The notes beneath the pieces were generated by a model. The model made no database searches. It was not told where the DNA came from and saw only the letters and a program-made list of their open reading frames with translations. A stretch of DNA of 64,000 nt from the NCBI GenBank assembly GCA_036417435.1, contig CM070913.1, positions 2,160,680 through 2,224,679 on the forward strand, read 5' to 3'. The translations under genes were made by a program, and so were the position numbers. The DNA comes from Inia geoffrensis. Its lineage: Eukaryota; Chordata; Mammalia; Artiodactyla; Iniidae. The stretch's first letter is position 1; the number at the start of each line of letters is the position of its first letter. Of the stretch, positions 1 through 13,173 are shown piece after piece.

Positions 1-124
1 ATTGAAGGAAGGCTGTGAAGAGGACTTGAACGCGACCCAGAATTGCCGAAAACAGATATCAGGGGGAAGATAAGAATTGCTCTGAAAGCGTAGGAAAAGA
101 GGTAGCAGTTCGACAGTGATGCAC

Positions 125-196
125 TTGGCCAAAAAGGGCGTATGCGTTTTTTCCTGAATATATTCAGGAAAAAACGCATACGCCCTTTTTGGCCAA
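125..196. repeat. 72-bp perfect palindrome (unit 1)
   Basis: Two 36-bp arms meet without a spacer at 160/161. The outer end is ttggccaaaaaggg and the centre is ctgaatatattcag. Every base pairs; the match stops at 124/197 (c opposite c). It can form a cruciform, or a hairpin when single-stranded. There are no flanking direct repeats that would mark a recent transposon insertion. Confidence 0.95.
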
Positions 197-529
197 CCAA
201 GCAAGCCTGCAATGGAAATCCGCACTACAAGGCAGTCTCACTTCCCACCGATCCAAAGGGCCGTCCGAAAAAAGTGTAAAATCCAGAGAGGCAGGACAGG
301 CCATGGAGAACCGGCAGCCTTGTTATGCTGATGGGCGGGATGTAAATTGCCAACAGCCACTCTGGAGAAGTGGATGGTGTTTCCTGGAACAAAGAAAAAA
401 CCAAGCTAGAGAGCGTAGGGAACTTCCACTTATGGTGCTATAGATTCGGAAAATTTAAATGAAAAAGACACAGCCACACCAAAGTTTGGGGCTGCTCTGT
501 GTACGGGAGCCTTGACTATGGTACAACTT

Positions 530-1090
530 TAATAGCCCAGAAAGAGAAAAATGGATATAGAAGTTGTGGTACATCCCTACAATGGAATATCACTCAACAA
601 TGAAATCAATGGCAACAGACCAGTAGCAGCATAATGAGTGGATTTAGTTACGATGATTCTAAGTGAAATAAGTCACACAGAAAAAGAAACATCATAAGAT
701 ATCACTAACACCGGGAATGTAAACACGGCTACGTGTGAACTGCATTACAAAACACAAGAGAGTCTCACATTTACAAAAGAAACTTATGCTTGCTTAAGGG
801 GAAAGGAGAGTGGTGAGGCTGCATAAAACCAGAGGTTGACATTAGGACAGATACCATTCCATAAGCCAAATATATATTAGACAAGAGCTACTCCTTGCTC
901 AACCAAATGGACTCAACACCCCGTATTCAAAACCTAGGAATATACCTGACTATGAAGAAAATTAAAACCCATACATTTATAGGTCTCCATAAGAAAATCA
1001 TTTGTGTACAGCAGCATACACACAGCAGTGTCAATAAGCTAAATCCCCTTAAAAAAATAAATTTGAAAAAGAAAACACAAGGACTGTCAA
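530..1090 (+). mobile_element. LINE-1 3'-end segment embedded in the satellite unit
   Basis: This part of the unit follows the 3' end of cetartiodactyl L1 in order: gtggtacat...acaatggaatatcactca, then agtgaaataagtcacacag, then ttacaaaacacaa...gagtctcac, then cttaaggggaaagga, then atatatattagacaagag, then ctgactatgaagaaaatt, and finally an A-rich end near 1,050-1,080. It includes no L1 coding domain that could work. The same segment lies at the same place in every full unit (about 2,266, 4,002, 5,738 and 7,474, and later copies) and is mostly deleted in unit 8. I recall a published report that L1 sequence is a basic part of cetacean satellites, and this agrees with it. Confidence 0.75.
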
Positions 1091-1736
1091 ATAGAGAGAA
1101 ATTCTTAAATAAGTCCTTCAGGGCTTGTGAGGAATCTTGGATTTACCACCTCTACATCCTCAGCTGTGTGAGAGATAAGGGTGGACACTTGGGGCTGATA
1201 CTATTGGTGAGGGAATGCAGACCCTTTGAGGTAATGGTGCATGGTTCCCATTCCACGGGTCCCAAATCTCCACGTGTAAGGGATTTATCCTTCAGCTAAA
1301 ATATGCATGGAAAACCCAGAATATGGTTCACGAAGTGATCAGGCACAATTTCTAAAACTCATCGCCATTTTAGCCCCCTGGTACTCGAGTTCGCCGTTCC
1401 AGATGCAATATTAACATTCTCCCCACTTGGAGAGTCAGTGCCTTTGACCTCTTGTTTGGCACAGTTTGCAATTTCTGTGGAAGTTCAACAGGAATAAGGA
1501 GAACGAATGAGCAGCTAACTTGATGTGTTTGGACGGGCACATTGAACACTGATTTCCCTACAGGAAGAAGAATTTATCAAAGGCTCAGCGTGCCATGCCG
1601 GAACGAGATTAGGGCCTGAAACAATTCTTCGGGTTTGCGGTCAGCTCACAAGACAGCGAGTTGAGAAAAGGAGATTTTTGGCACTGTAACTCACAACCCT
1701 GCAGAGTTCCAAATGACCCCTATCATCCAAAAATTT

Positions 1737-3472
1737 ATTGAAGGAAGGCTGTGAAGAGGATTTGAACGCGACGCAGAATTGCAGAAAACAGATATCAGGG
1801 GGTAGATAAGATTTGCTCTGAAAGCGTAGGAAAAGAGGCAGCAGTTCGACAGTGATGCACTTGGCCAAAAAGGGCGTATGCGTTTTTTTCTGAATATATT
1901 CAGGAAAAAACGCATACGCCCTTTTTGGCCAACCAAGCAAGCCTGCAGTGGAAATCCGCACTACAAGGCAGTCTCACTTCCCACCGATCCAAAGCGCCGT
2001 CCGAAAAACGTGTAAAATCCAGAGAGGCAGGACAGGCCATGGAGAACCGGCAGCCTTGTTATGCTGATGGGCGGGATGTAAATTGCCAACAGCCACTCTG
2101 GAGAAGTGGATGGTGTTTCCTGGAACAAAGAAAAAACCAAGCTAGAGAGCCTAGGGCACTTCCACTTATGGTGCTATAGATTCGGAAAATTTAAATGAAA
2201 AAGACACAGCCAGACCAAAGTTTGGGGCTGCTCTGTGTACGGGAGCCTTGACTATGGTACAACTTTAATAGCCCAGAAAGAGAAAAATGGATATAGAAGT
2301 TGTGGTACATCCCTACAATGGAATATCACTCAACAATGAAATCAATGGCAACAGACCAGTAGCAGCATAATGAGTGGATTTAGTCACGATGATTCTAAGT
2401 GAAATAAGTCACACAGAAAAAGAAACATCATAAGATATCACTAATACCGGGAATGTAAACACGGCTACGTGTGAACTGCATTACAAAACACAAGAGAGTC
2501 TCACATTTACAAAAGAAACTTTTGCTTGCTTAAGGGGAAGGGAGAGTGGGGAGGCTGCATAAAACCAGAGGTTGACATTAGGACAGATACCATTCCATAA
2601 GCCAAATATATATTAGACAAGAGCTACTCCTTGCTCAACCAAATGGACTCAACACCCCGTATTCAAAACCTAGGAATATACCTGACTATGAAGAAAATTA
2701 AAACCCATACATTTATAGGTCTCCATAAGAAAATCATTTGTGTACAGCAGCATACACACAGCAGTGTCAATAAGCTAAATTCCCTTATAAAAATAAATTT
2801 GAAAAAGAAAACACAAGGACTGTCAAATAGAGAGAAATTCTTAAATAAGTCCTTGAGGGCTTGTGAGGAATCTTGGATTTACCACCTCTACATCCACAGC
2901 TGTGGGAGAGATAACGCTGGACACTTGGGGCTGATACTATTGGTGAGGGAATGCAGACCCTTTGAAGTAATGGTGCATGGTTCCCATTCCACGGGACCCA
3001 AATCTCCACGTGTAAGGGATTTATCCTTCACCTAAAATATGCATGGAAAACCCAGAATATGGTCCACGAAGTGATCAGGCACAATTTCTAAAACTCATCG
3101 CCATTTTAGCCCCCTGGTACTCGAGTTCGCCGTTCCAGATGCAATATTAACATTCTCCCCACTTGGAGAGTCAGTGCCTTTGACCTCTTGTTTGGCACAG
3201 TTTGCAATTTCTGTGGAAGATGAACAGGAATAAGGAGAACGAATGAGCAGCTAACTTGATGTGTTTGGACGGGCACATTGAACACTGATTTCCCTACAGG
3301 AAGAAGAATTCATCAAAGGCTCAGCGTGCCATGCCAGAACGGGATTAGGGCCTGAAGCAATTCTTCGGGTTTGCGGTCAGCTCACAAGAAAGTGAGTGGA
3401 GAAAAGGAGGTTTTTGGCACTGTAACTCACAATCCTGCAGAGTTCCCAATGACCCCTATCATCCAAAAATTT
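1737..3472 (+). repeat. Satellite unit 2 (full length)
   Basis: Exactly 1,736 bp. The palindrome at 1,861-1,932 has one mismatch, a C to T change in the left arm. The L1-derived segment is at about 2,266-2,826. Confidence 0.9.
1861..1932. repeat. 72-bp palindrome (unit 2)
   Basis: Same palindrome, with one mismatched pair near the centre of the left arm. Confidence 0.93.
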
Positions 3473-5208
3473 ATTGAAGGAAGGCTGTGAAGAGGACTTG
3501 AACGTGACACAGAATTGCAGAAAAGAGATATCAGGGGGAAGATAAGAATTGCTCTGAAAGCGTAGGAAAAGAGGCAGCAGTTCGACAGTGATGCACTTGG
3601 CCAAAAAGGGCGTATGCGTTTTTTCCTGAATATATTCAGGAAAAAACGCATACGCCCTTTTTGGCCAACCAAGCAAGCCTGCAATGGAAATCCGCACTAC
3701 AAGGCAGTCTCACTTCCCACCGAATCAAAGGGCCGACCGAAAAAAGTGTAAAATCCAGAGAGGCAGGACAGGCCATGGAGAACCGGCAGCCTTGTTATGC
3801 TGATGGGCGGGATGTAAATTGCCAACAGCCACTCTGGAGAAGTGGATGGTGTTTCCTGGAACAAAGAAAAAACCAAGCTAGAGAGCCTAGGGCACTTCCA
3901 CTTATGGTGCTATAGATTCGGAAAATTTAAATGAAAAAGACACAGCCACACCAAAGTTTGGGGCTGCTCTGTGTACGGGAGCCATGACTATGGTACAACT
4001 TTAATAGCCCAGAAAGAGAAAAATGGATATAGAAGTTGTCGTACATCCCTACAATGGAATATCACTCAACAATGAAATCAATGGCAACAGACCAGTAGAA
4101 GCATAATGAGTGGATTTAGTTACGATGATTCTAAGTGAAATAAGTCACACAGAAAAAGAAACATCATAAGATATCACTAATACCGGGAATGTAAACACGG
4201 CTACGTGTGAACTGCATTACAAAACACAACAGAGTCTCACATTTACAAAAGAAACTTATGTTTGCTTAAGGGGAAGGGAGAGTGGGGAGGCTGCATAAAA
4301 CCAGAGGTTGACATTAGGACAGATCCCATTCCATAAGCCAAATATATATTAGACAAGAGCTACTCCTTGCTCAACCAAATGGACTCAACACCCCGTATTC
4401 AAAACCTAGGAATATACCTGACTATGAAGAAAATTAAAACCCATACATTTATAGGTCTCCATAAGAAAATCATTTGTGTACAGCAGCATACACACAGCAG
4501 TGTAAATAAGCTAAATCCCCTTATAAAAAAAAATTTGAAAAAGAAAACACAAGGACTGTCAAATAGAGAGAAATTCTTAAATAAGTCCTTGAGGGCTTGT
4601 GAGGAATCTTGGATTTACCACCTCTACATCCACAGCTCTGGGAGAGATAAGGCTGGACACTTGGGGCTGATACTATTGGTGAGGGAATGCAGACTCTTTG
4701 AGGTAATGGTGCATGGTTCCCATTCCACGGTTCCCAAATCTCCACGTGTAAGGGATTTATCCTTCAGCTAAAATATGCATGGAAAACCCAGAATATGGTC
4801 CACGAAATGATCAGGCAAAATTTCTAAAACTCATCGCCATTTTAGCCCCCTGGTACTCGAGTTCGCCGTTCCAGATGCAATATTAACATTCTACCCACTT
4901 GGAGAGTCAGTGCCTTTGACCTCTTGTTTGGCACAGTTTGCAATTTCTGTGGAAGATGAACAGGAATAAGGAAAACGAATGAGCAGCTAACTTGATGTGT
5001 TTGCACGGGCACATTGAACACTGATTTCCCTACAGGAAGAAGTATTCATCAAAGGCTCAGCGTGCCATGCCGGAACGAGATTAGGGCCTGAAGCAATTCT
5101 TCGTGTTTGCGGTCAGCTCACAAGAAAGTGAGTTGAGAAAAGGAGATTTTTGGCACTGTAACTCAAAATCCTGCAGAGTTCCAAATGACCCCTATCATCC
5201 AAAAATTT
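3473..5208 (+). repeat. Satellite unit 3 (full length)
   Basis: Exactly 1,736 bp. The palindrome at 3,597-3,668 is perfect. The L1-derived segment is at about 4,002-4,562. Confidence 0.9.
3597..3668. repeat. 72-bp perfect palindrome (unit 3)
   Basis: Same palindrome, with all 36 pairs intact. Confidence 0.95.
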
Positions 5209-6944
5209 AATGAAGGAAGGCTGTGAAGAGGACTTGAACGCGACACAGATTTGCAGAAAACAGATATCAGGGGGAAGATAAGAATTGCTCTGAAAGCGTA
5301 GGAAAAGAGGCAGCAGTTCGACAGTGATGCACTTGGCCAAAAAGGGCGTATACGTTTTTTCCTGAATATATTCAGGAAAAAACGCATACGCCCTTTTTGG
5401 CCAACGAAGCAAGCCTGCAATGGAAATCCGCACTACAAGGCAGTCTCACTTCCCACCGATCCAAAGGGCCGTCCGAAAAAAGTGTAAAATCCAGAGAGGC
5501 AGGACAGGCCATGGAGAACCGGCAGCCTTGTTATGCTGATGGGCGGAATGTAAATTGCCAACAGCCACTCTGGAGAAGTGGATGGTGTTTCCTGGAACAA
5601 AGAAAAAACCAAGCTAGTGAGCCTAGGGCACTTCCACTTATGGTGCTATAGATTCGGAAAATTTAAATGAAAAAGACACAGCCACACCAAAGTTTGGGGC
5701 TGCTCTGTGTACGGGAGCCTTGACTATGGTACAACTTTAATAGCCCAAAAAGAGAAAAATGGATATAAAAGTTGTGGTACATCCCTACAATGGAATATCA
5801 CTCAACAATGAAATCAATGGCAACAGACCAGTAGCAGCATAATGAGTGGATTTAGTTACGATGATTCTAAGTGAAATAAGTCACACAGAAAAAGAAACAT
5901 CATAAGATATCACTAATACCGGGAATGTAAACATGGCTACGTGTGAACTGCATTACAAAACACAAGAGAGTCTCACATTTACAAAAGAAACTTATGCTTG
6001 CTTAAGGGGAAAGAAGAGTGGGGAGGCTGCATAAAACCAGAGGTTGACATTAGGACAGATACCATTCCATAAGCCAAATATATATTAGACAAGAGCTACT
6101 CCTTGCTCAACCAAATGGACTCAACACCCCGTATTCAAAACCTAGGAATACACCTGACTATGAAGAAAATTAAAACCCATACATTTATAGGTCTCCATAA
6201 GAAAATCATTTGTGTACAGCAGCATACACACAGCAGTGTCAATAAGCTAAATCCCCTTATAAAAATAAATTTGAAAAAGAAAACACAAGGACTGTCAAAT
6301 AGAGAGAAATTCTTAAATAAGTCCTTCAGGGCTTGTGAGGAATCTTGGATTTACCACCTCTACATCGACAGCTGTGGGAGAGATAAGGCTGGACACTTGG
6401 GGCTGATACTATTGGTGAGGGAATGCAGACCCTTTGAGGTAATGGTGCATGGTTCCCATTCCACGGGTCCCAAATCTCCACGTGTAAGGGATTTATCCTT
6501 CAGCTAAAATATGCATGGAAAACCCAGAATATGTTCCACGAAGTGATCAGGCACAATTTCTAAAACTCATCGCCATTTTAGCTCCCTGGTACTCGAGTTC
6601 GCCGTTCCAGATGCAATATTAACATTCTCCCCACTTGGAGAGTCAGTGCCTTTGACCTCTTGTTTGGCACAGTTTTCAATTTCTGTGGAAGTTCAACAGG
6701 AATAAGGAGAACGAATGAGCAGCTAACTTGATGTGTTTGGACGGGCACATTGAACACTGATTTCCCTACAGGAAGAAGAATTCATCAAAGGCTCAGCGTT
6801 CCATGCCGGAACGAGATTAGGGCCTGAAGCAATTCTTCGGGTTTGCGGTCAGCTCACAAGACAGCGAGTTGAGAAAAGGAGATTTTTGGCACTGTAACTC
6901 ACAATCCTGCAGAGTTCCAAATGACCCCTATCATCCAAAAATTT
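5209..6944 (+). repeat. Satellite unit 4 (full length)
   Basis: Exactly 1,736 bp. The palindrome at 5,333-5,404 has one mismatch (gtatgcg is gtatacg in the left arm). The L1-derived segment is at about 5,738-6,298. Confidence 0.9.
5333..5404. repeat. 72-bp palindrome (unit 4)
   Basis: Same palindrome, with one mismatch in the left arm (a G to A change). Confidence 0.93.
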
Positions 6945-8679
6945 ATTGAAGGAAGGCTGTGAAGAGGACATGAACGCGACGCAGAATTGCAGAAAACAGA
7001 TATCAGGGGGTAGATAAGAATTGCTCTGAAAGCGTAGGAAAAGAGGCAGCAGTTCGACAGTGATGCACTTGGCCAAAAAGGGCGTATGCGTTTTTTCCTG
7101 AATATATTCAGGAAAAAACGCATACGCCCTTTTTGGCCAACCAAGCAAGCCTGCAGTGGAAATCCGCACTACAAGGCAGTCTCACTTCCCACCGATCCAA
7201 AGGGCCGTCCGAAAAAAGTGTAAAATCCAGAGAGGCAGGACAGGCCATGGAGAACCGGCAACCTTGTTATGCTGATTGGCGGGATGTAAATTGCCAACAG
7301 CCACTCTGGAGAAGTGGATGGTGTTTCCTGGAACAAAGAAAAAAACAAGCTAGAGAGCCTAGGGCACTTCCACTTATGGTGCTATAGATTCGGAAAATTT
7401 AAATGAAAAAGACACAGCCACACCAAAGTTTGGGGCTGCTCTGTGTACGGGAGCCTTGACTATGGTACAACTTTAATAGCCCAGAAAGAGAAAAATGGAT
7501 ATAGAAGTTGTGGTACATCCCTACAATGGAATATCACTCAACAATGAAATCAATGGCAACAGACCAGTAGCAGCATAATGAGTGGATTTAGTTACGATGA
7601 TTCTAAGTGAAATAAGTCACACAGAAAAAGAAACATCATAAGATATCACTAATACCGGGAATGTAAACACGGCTACGTGTGAACTGCATTACAAAACACA
7701 AGAGAGTCTCACATTTACAAAAGAAACTTATGCTTGCTTAAGGGGAAAGGAGAGTGGGAAGGCTGCATAAAACCAGAGGTTGACATTAGGACAGATACCA
7801 TTCCATAAGCCAAATATATATTAGACAAGAGCTACTCCTTGCTAAACCAAATGGACTCAACACCCCGTATTCAAAACTTAGGAATATACCTGACTATGAA
7901 GAAAATTAAAACCCATACATTTATAGGTCTCCATAAGAAAATTGTTTGTGTACAGCAGCATACACACAGCAGTGTAAATAAGCTAAATCCCCTTATAAAA
8001 ATAAATTTGAAAAAGAAAACACAAGGACTGTCAAATAGAGAGAAATTCTTAAATAAGTCCTTGAGGGCTTGTGAGGAATCTTGGATTTACCACCTCTACA
8101 TCCACAGCTGTGGGAGAGATAAGGCTGGACACTTGGGGCTGATACTATTGGTGAGGGAATGCAGACCCTTTGAGGTAATGGTGCATGGTTCCCATTCCAC
8201 GGGTCCCAAATCTCCACGTGTAAGGGATTTATCCTTCAGCTAAAATATGCATGGAAAACCCAGAATATGGTCCACGAAGTGATCAGGCACAATTTCTAGA
8301 ACTCATCGCCATTTTAGCCCCCTGGTACTCGAGTTCGCCGTTCCAGATGCAATATTAACATTCTCCCCACTTGGAGAGTCAGTGCCTTTGACCTCTTGTT
8401 TGGCACAGTTTGCAATTTCTGTGGAAGATGAAGAGGAATAGAAGAACGAATGAGCAGCTAACTTGATGTGTTTGGACGGGCACATTGAACACTGATTTCC
8501 CTACAGGAAGAAGCATTCTCCAAAGGCTCAGCATGCCATGCCGGAACGAGATTAGTGCCTGAAGCAATTCTTCGGGTTTGCGGTCAGCTCACAAGAAAGC
8601 GAGTTGAGAAAAGGAAATTTTTGGAACTGTAACTCACAATCCTGCAGAGTTCCAAATGACCACTATCATCCCAATATTT
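6945..8679 (+). repeat. Satellite unit 5 (1,735 bp)
   Basis: One base shorter than units 1-4; a likely site of the change is near 8,430-8,440, where the usual aggaataaggag reads aggaatagaag. The palindrome at 7,069-7,140 is perfect. Confidence 0.9.
7069..7140. repeat. 72-bp perfect palindrome (unit 5)
   Basis: Same palindrome, with all 36 pairs intact. Confidence 0.95.
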
Positions 8680-10413
8680 ATTGAAGGAAGGCTGTGAAGA
8701 GGACTTGAACGCGAAGCAGAATCGCAGAAAAGAGATATCACGTGGTAGATAAGAATTGCTCTGAAAGCGTAGGAAAAGAGGCAGCAGTTCGACAGTGATG
8801 CTCTTGGCCAAAAAGGGCGTATGAGTTTTTTCCTGAATATATTAAGGAAAAAACGCATACGCCCTTTTTGGCCAACCAAGCAAGCCTGCAATGGAAATCC
8901 GCACTACAAGCAGCTCTCACTTCCCACCGATCAAAAGAGCCGTCCAAAAAAAGTGTAAAATCCAGAGAGGCAGGACAGGCCATGGAGAACGGGCAGCCTT
9001 GTTATGCTGATGGGCAGGATGTAAATTGACAACAGCTACTATGGAGAAGTGGATGGTGTTTCCTGGAACAAAGAAAAAAACAAGCTAGAGAGCCTAGGGC
9101 ACTTCCACTTATGGTACTATAGACTCGGAAAATTTAAATGAAAAAGACACAGCCACACCAAAGTTTGGGGCTGCTCTGCGTACAGGAATCTTGGCTATGG
9201 TACAACTTCAAGAGCCCAGAAAGAGAAAAATGGATATAGAAGTTGTGGTACATCCCTACAATGGAGTATCACTCAACAGTGCAATCAATGGCAACAGACC
9301 AGTAGCAGCATAATGAGTGGATTTAGTTACGATGATTCTAAGTGAAATAAGTCACACAGAAAAAGAAACATCATAAGATATCACTAATACCGGGAATGTA
9401 AACACGGCTACGTGTGAACTGCATTACAAAACACAACAGAGTCTTACATTTACAAAAGAAACTTATGCTTGCTTAAGGGGAAAGGAGAGTGGGGAGGCTG
9501 CATAAAACCAGAGGTTGACATTAGGACAGATACCATTCCATAAGCCAAATATATATTAGACGAGACCTACTCCTTGCTCAAGCAAATGGACTCAACACCC
9601 CGTATTCAAAACCTATGAATATACCTGACTATGAAGAAAATTAAAACCCATACATTTATAGGTTTCCATAAGAAAATCATTTGTGTACAGCAGCATACAC
9701 ACAGCACTGTAAATAAGCTAAATACCTTTATAAAAATAAATTTGAAAAAGAAAACACAAGACTGTGAAATAGAGAGAAATTCTTAAATAAGTCCTTCTGG
9801 GCTTGTGAGGAATCTTGGATTTACCACCTCTACATCCACAGCTAGGGGAGAGATAAGGCTGGGCACTTGGCCTGATACTATTGGTGAGGGAATGCAGACC
9901 CTTTGAGGTAATGGTGCATGGTTCCCATTCCAAGGGTCCCAAATCTCCACGTTTAAGGGATTTATCCTTCAGCTAAAATATGAATGGAAAACCCAGAATA
10001 TGGTCCACGAAGTGATCAGGCAAAATTTCTAAAATTTATCGCCATTTTCGCCACCTGGTACTCGAGTTCGCCGTTCCAAATGTGATATTAACATTCTCCC
10101 CACTTGGAGAGTCAGGGCCTTTGACCTCTTGTTTGGCACAGTTTGAAATTTCTGTGGAAGATGAACAGGAATAAGGAGAACCAATGAGCGGCTAACGCGA
10201 TGTGTTTGGACGGGCACATTGAACTCTGATTTCCCTACAGGAAGAAGAATTCACCAAAGGCTCAGCGTGCCATGCTGCAACGCGATTAGGGCCTGAAGCA
10301 ATTCTTCGTGGTTGCGGTCAGCTCACAACAAAGCGAGATGGGAAAAGGAGATTTTTGGCACTGTAACTCACAATCCTGCAGAGTTCCAAATGACCCCTAT
10401 AATCCAAAAATTT
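8680..10413 (+). repeat. Satellite unit 6 (1,734 bp, diverged)
   Basis: Visibly more diverged than units 1-5, with substitutions and small indels throughout (for example gactgtgaaat near 9,763 where the others have ggactgtcaaat). The recurrent 84- and 134-codon frames are broken here, as expected for neutral DNA. The palindrome is at 8,804-8,875 with two mismatches. The left-arm change gtatgag is shared with unit 7, so the two probably share a recent ancestor. Confidence 0.88.
8804..8875. repeat. 72-bp palindrome (unit 6)
   Basis: Same palindrome with two mismatched pairs, one in each arm (gtatgag on the left, attaagg on the right). Confidence 0.92.
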
Positions 10414-12150
10414 ATTGAAGGAAGGCTGTGAAGAGGACTTGAACGCGACGCAGAATTGCAGAAAACAGATATCAGGTGGTACATAAGAATTGCTCTGAAA
10501 GCATAGGAAAAGAGGCAGCAGTTCGACAGTGATGCACTTGGCCAAAAAGGGCGTATGAGTTTTTTCCTGAATATATTCAGGAAAAAACGCATACGCACTT
10601 TTTGGCCAACCAAGCAAGACTGCATTGGAAATCCGCACTACAATGAAGTCGCACTTCCCACCGATCAAAAGGGCCAACCGAAATAAGTGTAAAATCCAGA
10701 GAGGCACGACAGGCCATGGAGAACCAGCAGCCTTGTTATGCTGATGTGCGGGATGTAAATTGCCAACAGCCACTCTGGTGAAGTGGATGGTGTTTCATGG
10801 AACAAAGAAGAAAACCAAGCTAGAGAGCCCAGGGCACTTCCACTTATGGTGCTATAGATTCGGAAAATTTAAATGAAAAAGACACAGCCACACCAAAGTT
10901 TAGGGCTGCTCTGTGTACGGGAGCCGTGACTATGGTACAACTTTAATAGCCCAGAAAGAGAAAAATGGATATAGAAGTTGTGGTACATCCCTACAATGGA
11001 ATATCACTCAACAATGAAATCAATGGCAACAGACCAGTAGCAGCATAATGAGTGGATTTAGTTACGATGATTCTAAGTGAAATAAGTCACACAGAAAAAG
11101 AAACATCATAAGATATCACTAATACCGGGAATGTAAACACGGCTACGTGTGAACTGCATTACCAAACACAAGAGAGTCTCACGTTTACAAAAGAAACTTA
11201 TGCTTGCTTAAGGGGAAAGGAGAGAGGGGAGGCTGCATAAAACCAGAGGTTGACATTAGGACAGATACCATTCCATAAGCCAAATATATATTAGACAAGA
11301 CCTACTCCTCGCTCAACCAAACGGACTCAACACCCCGTATTCAAAACCTAGGAATATACCTGACTATGAAGAAAATTAAAACCCATACATTTATAGGTCT
11401 CCATAAGAAAATCATTTGTGTACAGCAGCATACACACAGCAGTGTCAAGAAGCTAAATCCCCTTATAAAAATAAATTTGAAAAAGAAAACACAAGGACTG
11501 TCAAATAGAGAGAAATTCTTAAATAAGTCCTTCAGGGCCTGTGAGGAATCTTGGATTTACCACCTCTACATCCACAGCTGGGGGAGAGATAAGGCTGGAC
11601 ACTTTGGGCTGATACTATTGGTGAGGGAATGCAGACCCTTTGAGGTAATGGTGCATGGTTCCCATTCCACGGGTCCCAAATCTCCACGTTTAAGTTATTT
11701 ATCCTTCAGCTAAAATATGCATGGAAAACCCAGAATATGGTCCACGAAGTGATCAGGCAAAATTTCTAAACCTCATTGCCATTTTCGCCCCCTGGTACTC
11801 GAGTTCGCCATTCCAGATGCGATATTAACATTCTCCCCACTTGGAGAGTCAGTGCCTTTGACCTCTTGTTTGGCACAGATTGCAATTTCTGTGGAAGATG
11901 AACAGGAATAAGGAGAACCAAAGAGCGGCTATCTCAATGTGTTTGGTCGGGCACATTGAACTCTGAATTCCCTACAGTAAGAAGAATTCACCAAAGGCTC
12001 AGCTTGCCATGCCACAACGATATTAGGGCCTGAAGCAATTCTTCGGGTTTGCGGCCAGCTCACAAGAAAGCGAGTTGAGAAAAGGAGATTTTTGGCACTG
12101 TTACTCACAATCCTGCAGAGTTCCAAATGACCCCTATCATCCAAAAATTT
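10414..12150 (+). repeat. Satellite unit 7 (1,737 bp, diverged)
   Basis: Length 1,737 bp, with substitutions relative to units 1-5. The palindrome is at 10,538-10,609 with two mismatches, one of which (gtatgag) is shared with unit 6. Confidence 0.88.
10538..10609. repeat. 72-bp palindrome (unit 7)
   Basis: Same palindrome with two mismatched pairs (gtatgag on the left, tacgcac on the right). Confidence 0.92.
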
Positions 12151-13173
12151 ATTGAAGGAAGGCTATGAAGAGGACTTGAACGCGACACAGAATTGCAGAA
12201 AACATATATCAGGTGGTAGATAAGAATTGCTCTGAAAGCGTAGGAAAAGAGGCAGCAGTTCAAAACTGATGCACTTGGCCAAAAAGGGCGTATGCGTTTT
12301 TTCCTGAATATATTCAGGAAAAAATGCATACGACGTTTTTGGCCAACCAAGCAAGCCTGCAATGGAAGTCAGCACTACAAGGAAGTCTCACTTCCCACCG
12401 ATCAAAAGGGCCGTCCGAAAAAAGTGTAAAATCCAGAGAGGCTGGACAGGCCATGGAGAACCGGCAGCCTTGTTATGCTGATGGGCAGGATGTAAATTGC
12501 CAACAGCCACTCTGGAGAAGTGCATGGTGTTTCCTGGAACGAAGAAAAAACCAAGCTAGAGAGCCTAGGGCACATACACTTATAGTGCTATATATTCGGA
12601 AAATTTAAATGAAAAAGACACAGCCACACCAAAGTTTGGGGCTGCTCTCTGTACGGGAACCTTGACTATGGTACAACTTCAATAGCCAAGAAAAAGAAAA
12701 ATGGATATAGAAGTTGTGGTACATCCCTACAATGGAATATCACTCAACAATGAAATCAATGGCAACAGACCAGTAGCAGCATAATGAGTGGATGTAGGTA
12801 CGATGCTTTTAAGTGAAATAAGTCACACAGAAAAAGAAACATCACAACATATCACTAACACCGGGAGTATAAACACAGCTCCAGATGAACTGTTTCACAG
12901 TTAGTAATTTCTGTATAAGATGACCAGGAATAAGGAGATCCAATGAGGGACTATCTCTATGTGTTTGGACGGGCACATTGAACTCTGATTTCCCACCAGG
13001 GAGAAGAATTCACCAAAGGCTCAGCGTGCCTTTCCAGAACCAGGTTAGGGCCTGAAGCAATTCTTCGGTTTTGCAGTCAGCTCACAAGGAAGCTAGTTGA
13101 AAAAAGGAGCTTTTTGAACACTGTAATTCACAATCCTGCACAATTACACATGACCCCTATCATCCAAAAATAT
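12151..13173 (+). repeat. Satellite unit 8 with a 713-bp internal deletion
   Basis: Only 1,023 bp long. The left part follows the unit up to about 12,890, in the L1-derived segment just after the aaacac-agct motif. The sequence then jumps to the part that normally follows the ggcacagtttgcaattt motif (here tttcacagttagtaattt at 12,892-12,909). About 713 bp are missing, including most of the L1-derived segment. The palindrome is at 12,275-12,346, with three mismatches in the right arm. Confidence 0.85.
12275..12346. repeat. 72-bp palindrome (unit 8)
   Basis: The left arm is intact. The right arm has three substitutions (aatgcatacgacg). Confidence 0.9.

Larger units (their letters stand above)
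1..1736 (+). repeat. Satellite unit 1 (full length)
   Basis: Full 1,736-bp unit in the phase set by the window start. The palindrome is at 125-196 and is perfect. The L1-derived segment is at about 530-1,090. It differs from units 2-5 only by scattered substitutions. Confidence 0.9.

Noticed and set aside
125..196. Palindrome as a MITE or transposon end pair
   Set aside because: No flanking target-site duplication and no spacer or interior; it occurs once per satellite unit at a fixed place, so it is part of the unit.
1..1736. CENP-B box in the satellite unit
   Set aside because: The nearest candidate (cttcgggtttgcggtc near 1,627) lacks the core spacing and the final CGGG of the box.
189..12608. 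Open frames of 84, 134, 106, 85 and 74 codons recurring in each 1,736-bp unit
   Set aside because: They recur only because the DNA is a tandem satellite, overlap on both strands, break freely in units 6-9 and resemble no protein. The 134-codon frame lies largely in the L1 3' untranslated part.
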